This document shows, piece by piece, positions 18,815 to 27,664 of a DNA stretch of 50,142 nucleotides. The number at the start of each line of letters is the position of its first letter. Position 1 is the first letter of the stretch. Made by a program: the position numbers and the translations under genes. The stretch spans positions 1-50,142 of the forward strand of contig SLPB01000130.1 of assembly GCA_007132225.1 (NCBI GenBank), read 5' to 3'. The DNA is from Bacteroidales bacterium (GTDB lineage: Bacteria; Bacteroidota; Bacteroidia; Bacteroidales; PUMT01). Below the pieces are notes generated by a model. The model made no database searches. It was not told the origin of the DNA and saw only the letters and a program-made list of their open reading frames with translations.

Positions 18815-20368
18815 CTAATGGCCGTTATTAAAATAGTTAACCAGATTTTTTGCCTTTTCCAGGGCTTTCATAGCACGGTAACCGGAATAACCGGTTAAAA
18901 ATTTCTCTGCCAGCTCCATGTCTTCTTTTATTAGTTCCATGGCCACTTTTTCAATCGAGGGCTGTAGATCAAACTGGTCATGCTCAAAGCTGTCCCATTC
19001 ATTTCTGACCTTTACAATATTTTCGGTATAGTTGAGATCAATAATATTTTCCAGTCTTTTAAAAACGTCAAACGCATTTTCCGGATCGTATTCAAATGTT
19101 CCCTTTGGAGGGTCAAAATGGAAATTGATTTTAAGAGCTTCCTCAATGTCCCATTGCTTGTGATATGGCTTTGGAACCTCTGTGATACCTGAATACCAGG
19201 GCACCAGCACTGAACCGCAGGGAGCAGCTAATGTTCGCCATGCCAGCGACCCGATTTTTGTCGGCATCCAGTTTCTTAGCTGGTAAACAACAAGTTCCTG
19301 GGTTCTGCCGTGACAAATATTACCTTTACCTCCCTGCTGGTGAGGTGTCTCATTATCTGAAAGGCCAAGCCGGTAGCCCTTTTCAATATCAGGTCTCTGT
19401 CCTTCGATATGCCCGTGGCTCCTCATGATATTTACAACATCCATAATCGTGAATTTCCTGTCAGGCTTAACTGAGAAAGGAAGGGGAGCATCTGCAGGCA
19501 ATTCAATTAATTCTCCTTTTACCAGAGACTGACTGAACCATTGTCTGGGGTCAACTCCATGTTCATGCAAAAAACTTTCTACCGGCGGGTCCGGGCTGAA
19601 TGCTTCCCTGAAACTGAATGGCTCACCGGAGGCAGGGTCATACCAGTCTCTTAAAGATGCATATTCAATCAGGCCCTTTGAGGCAATTACATTTTCCGTA
19701 TCAGCAAGATCTGCTTCGGGGCCAATAATATGTACATTGGGAAGTAAAACAATCTCATTATCAGGAACTCTTTGTGCAATCCAGGTTTTTCCTTTTGCAA
19801 CCGCCAGTACCCAGGCCTCATCTGCATCAGCTATTACATATGTTCTTCCTGTAGTAGCATATCCAAAGCGATCCAGCAGATCCCCGGCTATTTCCACTCC
19901 TTCCCTTGCAGTCCTTGCCCTTTGTGCTACGATTCTTCTTAGTTTATATCCTATTCCTCCATCTGTTATGTCTCCCCTGGCAACAAGTTCTTCATAGGAA
20001 TTCTCCCTTGTAGGTGTGGCATCAGAAGCTATTGCCACTCCCCATTCATTGAAATATCCATCGCCAAATTCAACGCCGGTATTTTTCCCCCATAAATAAG
20101 AATAGGTAACCGGTACCTGCGGATAAGTACCTCCCCTGCGAAGTTCAACCACACTGCCCGGTTTGTGTTCCATCCTTGGAACAAAGAAGTAGCTCATGTT
20201 TCTCAGACCACCATTCTGCTCCAGGTGGCCGAAAATTACTGAACCGTCACTGGATGCATCTTTGCCTACAACTACTGCAAAGCATGCAAAAACAGACGAA
20301 ACCGGGAACATGATAATTACCAGGAAAAAAAGTAGTGATGTTATGGTTTTTTTTGCATCTGGTTGCAT
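18815..20368 (-). CDS. Peptidase family C69 dipeptidase
   Basis: 517 aa. A signal sequence runs to residue 28, directly followed by Cys29 in FACFAVVVGKDASSDGSV. In C69 (dipeptidase A-like, Ntn-hydrolase) enzymes this cysteine becomes the N-terminal nucleophile after processing. The family's GHLEQNGG, GVAIASDA and YVIADADEAWVL blocks are also present. It cleaves dipeptides, probably in the periplasm or at the surface. It lies upstream of the ceramidase-like gene in the same direction and may share its transcript. Confidence 0.9.
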   Translation of the reverse strand: MQPDAKKTITSLLFFLVIIMFPVSSVFACFAVVVGKDASSDGSVIFGHLEQNGGLRNMSYFFVPRMEHKPGSVVELRRGGTYPQVPVTYSYLWGKNTGVEFGDGYFNEWGVAIASDATPTRENSYEELVARGDITDGGIGYKLRRIVAQRARTAREGVEIAGDLLDRFGYATTGRTYVIADADEAWVLAVAKGKTWIAQRVPDNEIVLLPNVHIIGPEADLADTENVIASKGLIEYASLRDWYDPASGEPFSFREAFSPDPPVESFLHEHGVDPRQWFSQSLVKGELIELPADAPLPFSVKPDRKFTIMDVVNIMRSHGHIEGQRPDIEKGYRLGLSDNETPHQQGGKGNICHGRTQELVVYQLRNWMPTKIGSLAWRTLAAPCGSVLVPWYSGITEVPKPYHKQWDIEEALKINFHFDPPKGTFEYDPENAFDVFKRLENIIDLNYTENIVKVRNEWDSFEHDQFDLQPSIEKVAMELIKEDMELAEKFLTGYSGYRAMKALEKAKNLVNYFNNGH

Positions 20369-20757
20369 AATTCACGTTATTTTATTTCCCCAAAGCTGAC
20401 GGGGTTATCATCAATAAGTAATCTCTTAACAAAGAAAAAGAAAAAAACAATATGAAACTGATGATATTTTTAATATTTAATTTTTTTACCCAAATTTCTC
20501 TTTTAATGGGTGTTAATGTTATTTTGATATAAAGATTTGGTCCTAGCGATATTTAAATATGTCTGTTTGGATTAGTTAATTATATGCAATAGGGAAACCA
20601 TATATATACAGAGATAAGTATATAAAATGTGTTGAACATAGACTTATTTGCTTTAACTTTGCAGCATTCTTTAACAGATGCCCGGGATTTTCTTATTGGG
20701 ATTACAATTAAATTATAGTCTCCAGGTCCCCGGAAATTATTTATCTTCATATATTAT
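20369..20757. other. Intergenic region, C69 dipeptidase / nadA
   Basis: A 389-bp AT-rich divergent gap. The only strong signal is the nadA promoter at 20632-20661. No gene-like frame, and no clear promoter for the dipeptidase, was found. Confidence 0.55.
20632..20661 (+). promoter_or_regulatory. Bacteroidota-type promoter of nadA
   Basis: TTG at 20632-20634, a 19-base spacer, then TAACTTTG at 20654-20661: an exact fit to the Bacteroidota pattern. Initiation near 20668 gives a leader of about 90 bases before the nadA ATG at 20758. Confidence 0.65.
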
Positions 20758-21681
20758 ATGGATACTTTACTTGAAATAAAAAGACTGCAAAAGGAAAAGA
20801 ATGCTGTAATTCTTGCTCACTTTTACCAGATACCCGAAATTCAGGATATTGCCGATTTTGTTGGTGACAGCCTTGATCTGTCAAGAAAATCAGCCGATAC
20901 CGATGCAGATATAATAGTCTTTGCCGGGGTGAACTTTATGGCAGAGACTGCCAAGATACTTTCACCCGAAAAAAAGGTTCTTATTCCCGACAGGGAGGCC
21001 GGATGTTCGCTTGCCGATTCATGCCCGCCAGATGAATTCAGGAAATTCAGAGATAAATACCCGGATCATATTGTTGTATCATACGTTAATACTACTGCCG
21101 AAATAAAGGCAATGACCGATATATGCTGCACATCTACCAATGCCGTAGAAATAATCGAAAGTATTCCCAGAGAGCAAAAAATTATATTTGCACCAGACCG
21201 GAATCTTGGAAATTATCTTAACAGGATAACGGGACGTAATATGGTGGTGTGGGATGGGGCATGCCATGTGCACGAAGAGTTTTCTCTGGAAAGAATTATG
21301 AAATTAAAAGGAGAGTTTCCTGATGCCAAATTAATATCCCATCCTGAATGCCAGAACCCCATACTTATCGCGTCCGATTTTATCGGTTCAACTTCGGCAC
21401 TTTTGAAGTTTACCGGTAGTGATGATTCAAAAGAATATATTGTTGCCACCGAGTCGGGGATATTGCATCAGATGAAAAAACAGAATCCGGGGAAGCTTTT
21501 CATGCCCGCGCCCCCGCTTGATTCCACCTGTGGATGCAGTGATTGTATTTTCATGAAAATGCATACTGTTAAAAAGGTATACAACAGCCTGAATGAAGAA
21601 AAATTCGAAGTGGATGTTGAACCTGAGATCAGGGAAAAGGCAGTGATACCTATAAAAAGAATGCTGGAAGTTTCCAGATAA
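20758..21681 (+). CDS. nadA: Quinolinate synthase A
   Basis: 307 aa, the usual length of the short NadA form. It condenses iminoaspartate with dihydroxyacetone phosphate to quinolinate, the first committed step of de novo NAD synthesis, using a [4Fe-4S] cluster. Family blocks are clear: ILAHFYQIPEIQDIADFVGD, GCSLADSC (Cys83), GACHVHEEF (Cys169) and STCGCSDC (Cys258-263). The cluster ligands are expected at Cys83, Cys169 and probably Cys263. NadB and NadC are not in the window. A strong upstream promoter (20632-20661) suggests it is transcribed alone. Confidence 0.97.
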   Translation: MDTLLEIKRLQKEKNAVILAHFYQIPEIQDIADFVGDSLDLSRKSADTDADIIVFAGVNFMAETAKILSPEKKVLIPDREAGCSLADSCPPDEFRKFRDKYPDHIVVSYVNTTAEIKAMTDICCTSTNAVEIIESIPREQKIIFAPDRNLGNYLNRITGRNMVVWDGACHVHEEFSLERIMKLKGEFPDAKLISHPECQNPILIASDFIGSTSALLKFTGSDDSKEYIVATESGILHQMKKQNPGKLFMPAPPLDSTCGCSDCIFMKMHTVKKVYNSLNEEKFEVDVEPEIREKAVIPIKRMLEVSR

Positions 21682-21772
21682 ATTTATCACACGTTTATGC
21701 ATTTAAGATTGATTGCCTGTATCAAAATATGATAATTAACAAAAGTTAAGTTTAATTAGTCCAGATAATCCT

Positions 21773-21780
21773 TATCTTTG
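21773..21780 (+). promoter_or_regulatory. Candidate -7 box for the first His-rich/TonB receptor cassette
   Basis: TATCTTTG matches TAnnTTTG. At the expected -33 distance there is only TTT, not TTG, so the promoter may need an activator. The leader it would start contains a 15-base tandem repeat (21789-21817). Confidence 0.45.
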
Positions 21781-21788
21781 TTATAAAA

Positions 21789-21817
21789 GAACAATGTTTT
21801 TTTGAACAATGTTTTTT
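21789..21817 (+). repeat. Tandem direct repeat in the cassette leader
   Basis: Two adjacent copies of GAACAATGTTTTTT(T) (15 and 14 bases) lie between the -7 box and the ATG at 21832. The start codon is 14 bases after the second copy. Confidence 0.8.
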
Positions 21818-21831
21818 GAATTATATTTTTT

Positions 21832-22227
21832 ATGAAGAGGTTTTTAGCAATAATACTGATAGTATTTACATTAGGGTTGTTTTTTAATAATCTTGTAAAC
21901 TGGCATTATCATGAGCTTCCCAACGGGATTATTGTTGAGCATGCTCATCCCTTTGAAAGAACTTCATCCGCCTCCGGTTCTCCTTTTGAAAATCATCACC
22001 ACAGCGACTTTGAGTATCTGATCCTTGATCTTATTTATTATAGCGGACTTATTTTTATTCTGTTATTTCTGGGTATTATTGTTTATTTTAAGTTTGAGGA
22101 TCGCGCAGATTCATTCAGGCCGATAATGGCCGGTGTTGAACAAAAGTCTTTATTGCCCCTTCTCAGAGCCCCTCCTCAATTTTATTCAATAATTGTTGGT
22201 TTTTATTTCAGCAAGTTCTTTATATGA
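21832..22227 (+). CDS. Small His-rich membrane protein, partner of TonB receptor (copy 1)
   Basis: 131 aa, not a family I can name. Residues 1-20 form an N-terminal hydrophobic segment, perhaps a signal anchor. A histidine-rich stretch follows: HYHELPNGIIVEHAHPF at 25-41, then HHH at 55-57. A second hydrophobic helix is at about 62-87. The C-terminal tail carries LLRAPP at 110-115. The layout suggests that the His stretch faces the periplasm and binds a metal such as zinc, copper or nickel. It precedes a TonB receptor by 45 bp. A second copy of the pair lies directly downstream; its protein shares the His motif at the same residue numbers and the LLRAPP tail. Confidence 0.8.
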   Translation: MKRFLAIILIVFTLGLFFNNLVNWHYHELPNGIIVEHAHPFERTSSASGSPFENHHHSDFEYLILDLIYYSGLIFILLFLGIIVYFKFEDRADSFRPIMAGVEQKSLLPLLRAPPQFYSIIVGFYFSKFFI

Positions 22228-22272
22228 GAGAAGTTGCTGGTTAATTGAGGTTGAATTATAAATTAGATTATT

Positions 22273-24501
22273 ATGAGATCACTATATATATTATTTGCCA
22301 TTATTTTACTTTCGGTTTATACTTCAAATATTTTTTCACAGGGCAATACAGATGCCAATGTTTTTGGTCATGTTGTGAGTGCCGAGGATGGGGAACATAT
22401 TCCTTTTATAAATGTCTTAATAGACGGCACCAGGATAGGTACCATTACAGATGCATCCGGGCATTACCTTCTTACCAATCTTCCGGAAGGGGAACATACC
22501 CTGGTTGTGAAAGGCATGGGTTATGAAACCGAAACAGTTGATTTTGAGATTTCAGCCAATCAGACAATAGAGATCGATGTTGAAATCTCCTATACAGGAG
22601 TTGACCTTGATGAAGTAATTGTCACTGCTTCCCCTACTGCCAGTGGATTCAGGTATCAGCCCGATATGGCCTATATGGGTGAAAGGCTTCAGAAAAGGTC
22701 TGAGGTCTCTTTTGGCGAGATGCTTAATCATTCTCCCGGAATTGCCATGAGTTCCCTCGGATCGGTGCCGGCCCGCCCGGTTATAAGGGGAATGGACGGG
22801 GACCGGATTCTGGTTCTTGAAAACGGGGAACGTATGGGAGATATTTCTGAAACCTCGGTCGATCACACCATTGCTCTCGACCCACTGGTAGCCACCAGGG
22901 TTGAAGTGGTTAGAGGGCCCGCCAGCCTGCTTTATGGCTCCAGTGCTTTGGGAGGCGTTGTAAATATTATGACCACTGATATTCCTGACCGGTGGGATAG
23001 GGGTTCAACCGGAATACTATCGGCTCAGGGTGCAACAATGAATAAAATGGGTGCCGGTTTTGGCCGGTACACCTATGGCAACGATGACTGGGCGGTTACC
23101 GGAAGGATTGCACATCGGCAGTCGTCAGATATAACTACTCCAGACGGGGTGCTGCCGGGAACATCAATGAATAATTTGGATGGTTCCCTGGGGTTTGGAT
23201 TTGATACCGGTGCTGCAAGGGGAGGAGTGAGCTTTTCGCTTGCAGATATGGCCTATGAGATTCCCGAGAATATCGATGACCCTGATGCGGGAGTGAATAT
23301 TCTTATGCAGAGGCAGGCGTTCCAGGGGAGGGTGAGTTTTGAAAACAGCGGGTTTCTGGACAGGGGACAAGTACGTTTTAATGCAAGCCGGATGTTCCAG
23401 CAGGAGATCGAATATGAGTGGGAAAATAATGAGTTGGATGAGGATATAGAGATTGAATATGAAAAGTATGCTTTCAGCTCGACACTAACCATGCAGCATA
23501 AACCTTATAGTTTTTTCGATCGGGGTGCAATTGGCCTCAACCTTCACGGACACAAGCTTGATGTAGGCGGTGATGAAGCCTATACCCCGGGAGAAAACCG
23601 GGTGAGTCTCGGACTGTTTACCTTCCAGGAGATTCCCCTTTCTAATACAATGAGGCTTCAAACCGGGCTGCGGTTAGATTTTCAACATACAGGAGCATTA
23701 CCTAATGAACTTTTTCCTGATATCAGTGCCACTAGAAATGCTTTCAACTATACCGGATCAATCGGGTTCAACCACCGCCCCCTGGATGAGGTTGAAGTGG
23801 GTGGACAATTTGCCCGTTCCATTCGTAATCCTTCTGTTGAGGAACTTTACGCTGATGGCCCCCATCTTGGCGTTGGAGTTTATGAGATTGGCGATGCCAG
23901 CATAAAGGATGAGATCGGTCAGGGTATGGACCTTTTTTTCAGGTGGAACAACGGGAATATTGATATTGAACTTGCAGGATTTGTAAATTATTTCCGGAAT
24001 TATATAATTTTTGAACCCACCGGTGACACAGACCCGGCCTCAGGATTTCCTGTTTTCCGGTATACCGGGGATGAAGCCCGTCTTATGGGTGGGGAATTGT
24101 CGGCTGCTTTTAAGCTTCATGAGAATGTGGAACTGGGAATTGGAGCTGATTATGTTGACGGCAGAAGATTCAGCAACGGGACAGATTATCTTCCCTTTAT
24201 CCCTCCTGTAAGGTTTATGTCCAACCTGGAATATGATTTTGGTTCAGGCTGGCTGGAAGGAAGGATTGTTTCAGCTGCCAGCCAGCAAAGGGTTGCTCCT
24301 GAAGAGGACATGACTGACGGATATACTTTGCTGGGCTTCTCTGCCGGTTACAGGCTAACCTCGCCTGGAAGGCATGTTATTATATTCAGAATTGATAACC
24401 TTCTTGATCAGAGATACCGCGATCACCTGTCAAGGGTTACGGAGAGAAACTTTCCAATGCCCGGAAGGAATTTCACCCTTGCCTACCGGTTGTTTTTCTG
24501 A
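22273..24501 (+). CDS. TonB-dependent receptor, ZnuD-like (copy 1)
   Basis: 742 aa. A signal peptide (1-22) is followed by a carboxypeptidase-D-like domain at about 27-110 (NVFGHVVSAEDGEHIPFINV). The plug at about 125-235 carries RPVIRGMDGDRILVLENG and RVEVVRGPASLLYGSSALGG. These plug motifs resemble ZnuD-type zinc receptors of Proteobacteria (RPVIRG...VEVVRGPATLLYGS). The barrel ends with NFTLAYRLFF. The assignment to metal uptake rests on this plug similarity and on the His-rich protein encoded just upstream. Direct transport evidence is lacking. A perfect hairpin terminator follows at 24578. Confidence 0.9.
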   Translation: MRSLYILFAIILLSVYTSNIFSQGNTDANVFGHVVSAEDGEHIPFINVLIDGTRIGTITDASGHYLLTNLPEGEHTLVVKGMGYETETVDFEISANQTIEIDVEISYTGVDLDEVIVTASPTASGFRYQPDMAYMGERLQKRSEVSFGEMLNHSPGIAMSSLGSVPARPVIRGMDGDRILVLENGERMGDISETSVDHTIALDPLVATRVEVVRGPASLLYGSSALGGVVNIMTTDIPDRWDRGSTGILSAQGATMNKMGAGFGRYTYGNDDWAVTGRIAHRQSSDITTPDGVLPGTSMNNLDGSLGFGFDTGAARGGVSFSLADMAYEIPENIDDPDAGVNILMQRQAFQGRVSFENSGFLDRGQVRFNASRMFQQEIEYEWENNELDEDIEIEYEKYAFSSTLTMQHKPYSFFDRGAIGLNLHGHKLDVGGDEAYTPGENRVSLGLFTFQEIPLSNTMRLQTGLRLDFQHTGALPNELFPDISATRNAFNYTGSIGFNHRPLDEVEVGGQFARSIRNPSVEELYADGPHLGVGVYEIGDASIKDEIGQGMDLFFRWNNGNIDIELAGFVNYFRNYIIFEPTGDTDPASGFPVFRYTGDEARLMGGELSAAFKLHENVELGIGADYVDGRRFSNGTDYLPFIPPVRFMSNLEYDFGSGWLEGRIVSAASQQRVAPEEDMTDGYTLLGFSAGYRLTSPGRHVIIFRIDNLLDQRYRDHLSRVTERNFPMPGRNFTLAYRLFF

Positions 24502-24577
24502 TTTTATGTTTAGATCCATAAGACCAATCAATTAATGTAAATATTTTCTTTAGATTAATTCTAAATTATATTATTCC

Positions 24578-24608
24578 AACTGGCAATGCCTCCCTGGTAT
24601 TGCCAGTT
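24578..24608 (+). terminator. Intrinsic terminator after cassette 1
   Basis: AACTGGCAAT (24578-24587) pairs perfectly with ATTGCCAGTT (24599-24608) across an 11-base loop. A short T-rich stretch (TTTT) ends the stem. It sits 77 bp past the receptor stop and probably isolates the two cassettes' transcripts. Confidence 0.7.
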
Positions 24609-24723
24609 TTGCAATATATTATTATAATTACCGTATATTAGGTATTGTCAGGCGGGAATTCTTAAATTACTTTAGTGCCGTTAATTGATGATAACTGATA
24701 ATTTATATACATTTTTCCAGGTG

Positions 24724-25086
24724 ATGAAAAAAGGGGTTCTTCTATTTATGATATTTCCTTTATGTCTGGTGCTGTTCAGTAATTCAGCTTACAGGCATCA
24801 CCATGTTTTACCTGATGGACAGAGGATTGAGCACGCCCACCCCTTTCAATCATGCCCCGATAATCCAGGTGACGGTGCAGGGCATCAGCATACCGACCGG
24901 GAAATTATGTTGTACACCCTGATTACCGATTCTCCGGTAATTGTAATGCTTTTACCTCTATTACTTGTTGTTTACCGCACAAAAGAATCGGATATTGGAT
25001 TATTACGGCTACATCCGGATTTTTTAAATGAAGTTTTTTTCCATAAGCTTCTCAGAGCCCCGCCCACTTCTCTTTGGTTACCGTAA
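24724..25086 (+). CDS. Small His-rich membrane protein, partner of TonB receptor (copy 2)
   Basis: 120 aa from the ATG at 24724. A frame from 24685 adds 13 residues, but 24724 makes the His motif (HHHVLPDGQRIEHAHPF) fall at residues 25-41, exactly as in copy 1. The layout matches copy 1: hydrophobic N-terminus (about 4-20), His stretch (with GHQH at 53-56), one helix at about 68-84, and LLRAPP near the end (109-114). Only the His motif and the tail are well conserved, so both are likely functional. It lies 154 bp before the second receptor. Function is inferred as metal binding only. Confidence 0.8.
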   Translation: MKKGVLLFMIFPLCLVLFSNSAYRHHHVLPDGQRIEHAHPFQSCPDNPGDGAGHQHTDREIMLYTLITDSPVIVMLLPLLLVVYRTKESDIGLLRLHPDFLNEVFFHKLLRAPPTSLWLP

Positions 25087-25240
25087 AAGTCTGTCTTCAT
25101 TGATTAATGGAGACCTGCGCTTTTGCTGTTGCCGGATCCCGGTTAGCTTCAATAAGTTAAGATAGTTATTGGCAATTACCGGGAAAAAACCAACCTTGTA
25201 TCTGATCACTCAAAGAGTTAATCATAATTAATATTTTCTC

Positions 25241-27505
25241 ATGGATATTTCTTTTTTATACTTTTTCCAGAAGCGGATAAAATTATTTGTATTTTTTGCA
25301 ATAATATTTATTTATTCCGGCAATGCCAACGGACATGTTTCATCAATTCACCATACTGATGCCAATGTGTTTGGTCATGTTGTCAGTAAAGAAGATGGTG
25401 AGCATATTCCTTTTATCAATGTATTGATTGAGGGCACCAGGATCGGCACCGTTACAGATGCAACCGGGCATTACATGCTGACTAATCTTCCCCAGGGTGA
25501 ACATACCCTGATGGTGAAGGGTATGGGCTATGAAACTTCAAGAGCTCAATTTGAAATAGTTGCAGGTCAGAGCCTGGAGATCAACGTGAAGATTAATTAT
25601 CATGGGGTCAACATTGATGAGATTGTAGTTACTTCATCACCTACTGCCAGAGGTTTCCGGTACCAGCCGGATAATGTATATCTGGGAGAGGAGCTGCAGA
25701 AGCGTGCTGATATCTCTTTTGGGGAGATGCTTGATGGAGAGCCGGGTATAGCAATGAGGTCAATGGGGCCAACCCCAAGCAGACCGGTGATACGCGGACT
25801 TGACGGCGACCGCATACTGATCCTGCAAAATGGCGAGCGGATGGGCGATATTTCCGAGACCTCTGCAGGACATGCCATATCACTTGACCCTCTTTCTGCA
25901 AACAGGGTCGAAGTGGTGAGAGGCCCTGCCAGTCTGCTCTATGGTTCAAGTGCCATAGGAGGCGTAATCAATCTTATGACTCCTGATATTCCCGATGAGT
26001 GGGACCGGGGTTTTTCCGGGGTTGCTTCTCTGCAGGGTGCTTCAAATAATAATATGGGGGCAGGTTTCGGACGCTACACCTGGGGTGGTGAAAACTGGGC
26101 TACAACCGGCAGGTTCGGATATCGTAAGGCTGGAGATATAAATTCTCCCGGAGGTATTATTCCCAGCACCTATATGGAGAATTATGACGGTTCACTTGGA
26201 TTTGGCTTCAATAATGATAAATCAAATGGAGGGTTTAATCTCTCCCTGGGTAAGCAGCATTATGGAATTCCCGAGGAGCTTGATGATCCTGATGAAAGTG
26301 CTGAAATCCGCATTCAGCAGCAACTGATACAGGGAAGGATGCATTTCAGGGTTAGTGATTTTTTCGATAAAGCACAGTTAAGGATGCATGCCTCCCGTTT
26401 TATACAGCAGGAAATAGAGATAGAAAATGTAGACGGTATTTCTGAAGAGATGCTGGAGATAGAATTCAATAAGCTAAATATCAGCTCTACCCTTACATTG
26501 CAGCACCGGCCGGTAACTATTTTTGACAGGGGAGCCTTCGGCCTGAATGTTTATGGCAGAAGACTGGATGTGAGCGGAGATGATGCCTTTACTCCCAACG
26601 AAGACCGTCTTAATTTTGGTTTGTTCACTTTCCAGGAGATCCCTTTAAGTACACGGCTGCGCATGCAGTTTGGGGGACGACTCGATTTTTTAAGGACAAC
26701 TGCTTTACCTAATGCCTTTTCTGATATGAACGAGAGAAGGGATGCTTTTGTTTATGCTGGTTCTGCCGGATTGAACTACAGGCCTGCTGAGGGCTGGGAG
26801 ATCGGGGGACAGCTGGCCCGTTCACACAGGTACCCGATGCTTGAAGAGCTTTTTGCTCATGGCCCCCATCTCTGCGCGGGAGTTTATGAGATTGGCAATA
26901 TTGATCTTGGAGATGAGATTGGTTATGGAAGCGATCTTTTTGCAAGGTGGTCAAATGGATCATTTAATGCTGAAATTGCAGGCTTCTATAATTACTTCAA
27001 TAATTATATTATCAAGCAGCCAACAGGGATAATCGAAGAAGAATCGGGATTGCCAGTTGTTGAATACCAGGCGGACAAGGCAAGGCTTTACGGAGGTGAG
27101 GCATCAGTTGGATGGTCAGTCTTTAATGGGCTTAAGGCTGATCTGGGGATTGATTATGTGATTGGACAACGTGTATCCTCGGTTAACGAGCATCTGCCTT
27201 TTATTCCTCCTTTCAGATTCTCGGGAAGACTGGAATATAGTTACAGTAGAGGATGGGTGGGATCCCGCATCCGTGCGGTAGCCTCACAGAATAATGTAGC
27301 ACCGGAGGAGGCAGTAACAGCAGGCTACTCATTACTTGATATAAGTACCGGTTACCGTTTGAACAGCAGCGGGCAACACGTAATTATACTCAGAGTGCAG
27401 AATCTTTTCAATACGGAATACCGCGACCATCTTTCAAGGATAGAGGAAAGGAATTTCCCCATGCCCGGCAGGAACTTCAACCTTTCTTACCGCTGGTTCT
27501 TCTGA
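25241..27505 (+). CDS. TonB-dependent receptor, ZnuD-like (copy 2)
   Basis: 754 aa paralogue of the upstream receptor. It has a signal peptide (about 1-31), a carboxypeptidase-D-like domain (NVFGHVVSKEDGEHIPFINV), a plug with RPVIRGLDGDRILILQNG and RVEVVRGPASLLYGSSAIGG, and a barrel ending in NFNLSYRWFF. The mature N-terminus has a small His pair (SIHHTDANVFGHV). Sequence differences lie mainly in the barrel loops, where specificity would change. The duplicates may differ in metal or metallophore. It converges on ddl, with a 159-bp gap in which I see no strong terminator. Confidence 0.9.
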   Translation: MDISFLYFFQKRIKLFVFFAIIFIYSGNANGHVSSIHHTDANVFGHVVSKEDGEHIPFINVLIEGTRIGTVTDATGHYMLTNLPQGEHTLMVKGMGYETSRAQFEIVAGQSLEINVKINYHGVNIDEIVVTSSPTARGFRYQPDNVYLGEELQKRADISFGEMLDGEPGIAMRSMGPTPSRPVIRGLDGDRILILQNGERMGDISETSAGHAISLDPLSANRVEVVRGPASLLYGSSAIGGVINLMTPDIPDEWDRGFSGVASLQGASNNNMGAGFGRYTWGGENWATTGRFGYRKAGDINSPGGIIPSTYMENYDGSLGFGFNNDKSNGGFNLSLGKQHYGIPEELDDPDESAEIRIQQQLIQGRMHFRVSDFFDKAQLRMHASRFIQQEIEIENVDGISEEMLEIEFNKLNISSTLTLQHRPVTIFDRGAFGLNVYGRRLDVSGDDAFTPNEDRLNFGLFTFQEIPLSTRLRMQFGGRLDFLRTTALPNAFSDMNERRDAFVYAGSAGLNYRPAEGWEIGGQLARSHRYPMLEELFAHGPHLCAGVYEIGNIDLGDEIGYGSDLFARWSNGSFNAEIAGFYNYFNNYIIKQPTGIIEEESGLPVVEYQADKARLYGGEASVGWSVFNGLKADLGIDYVIGQRVSSVNEHLPFIPPFRFSGRLEYSYSRGWVGSRIRAVASQNNVAPEEAVTAGYSLLDISTGYRLNSSGQHVIILRVQNLFNTEYRDHLSRIEERNFPMPGRNFNLSYRWFF

Positions 27506-27664
27506 GACGATATCTGGCAGGCTTTTGCAGGTAAATTTATTTATGACCGCTCCGTTTAATTATGGGGCGAGACACATATATTATGCCAGTCGCGAAAAAT
27601 TTACGGTACGGTAATTATTAAAAGGTAAGAGGTTTGCTAAATAATCTGGTCCTTGTAAGAAAGA

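Larger units (their letters stand above)
21832..27505 (+). repeat. Tandem duplication of the His-rich protein/TonB receptor cassette
   Basis: Cassette 1 is 21832-24501 and cassette 2 is 24724-27505. Gene order and direction are the same, and the encoded proteins match over most of their length. DNA similarity is visible too, for example around 22351-22450 against 25360-25450. Divergence is clear at many codon positions, so the duplication is not recent. Confidence 0.85.
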
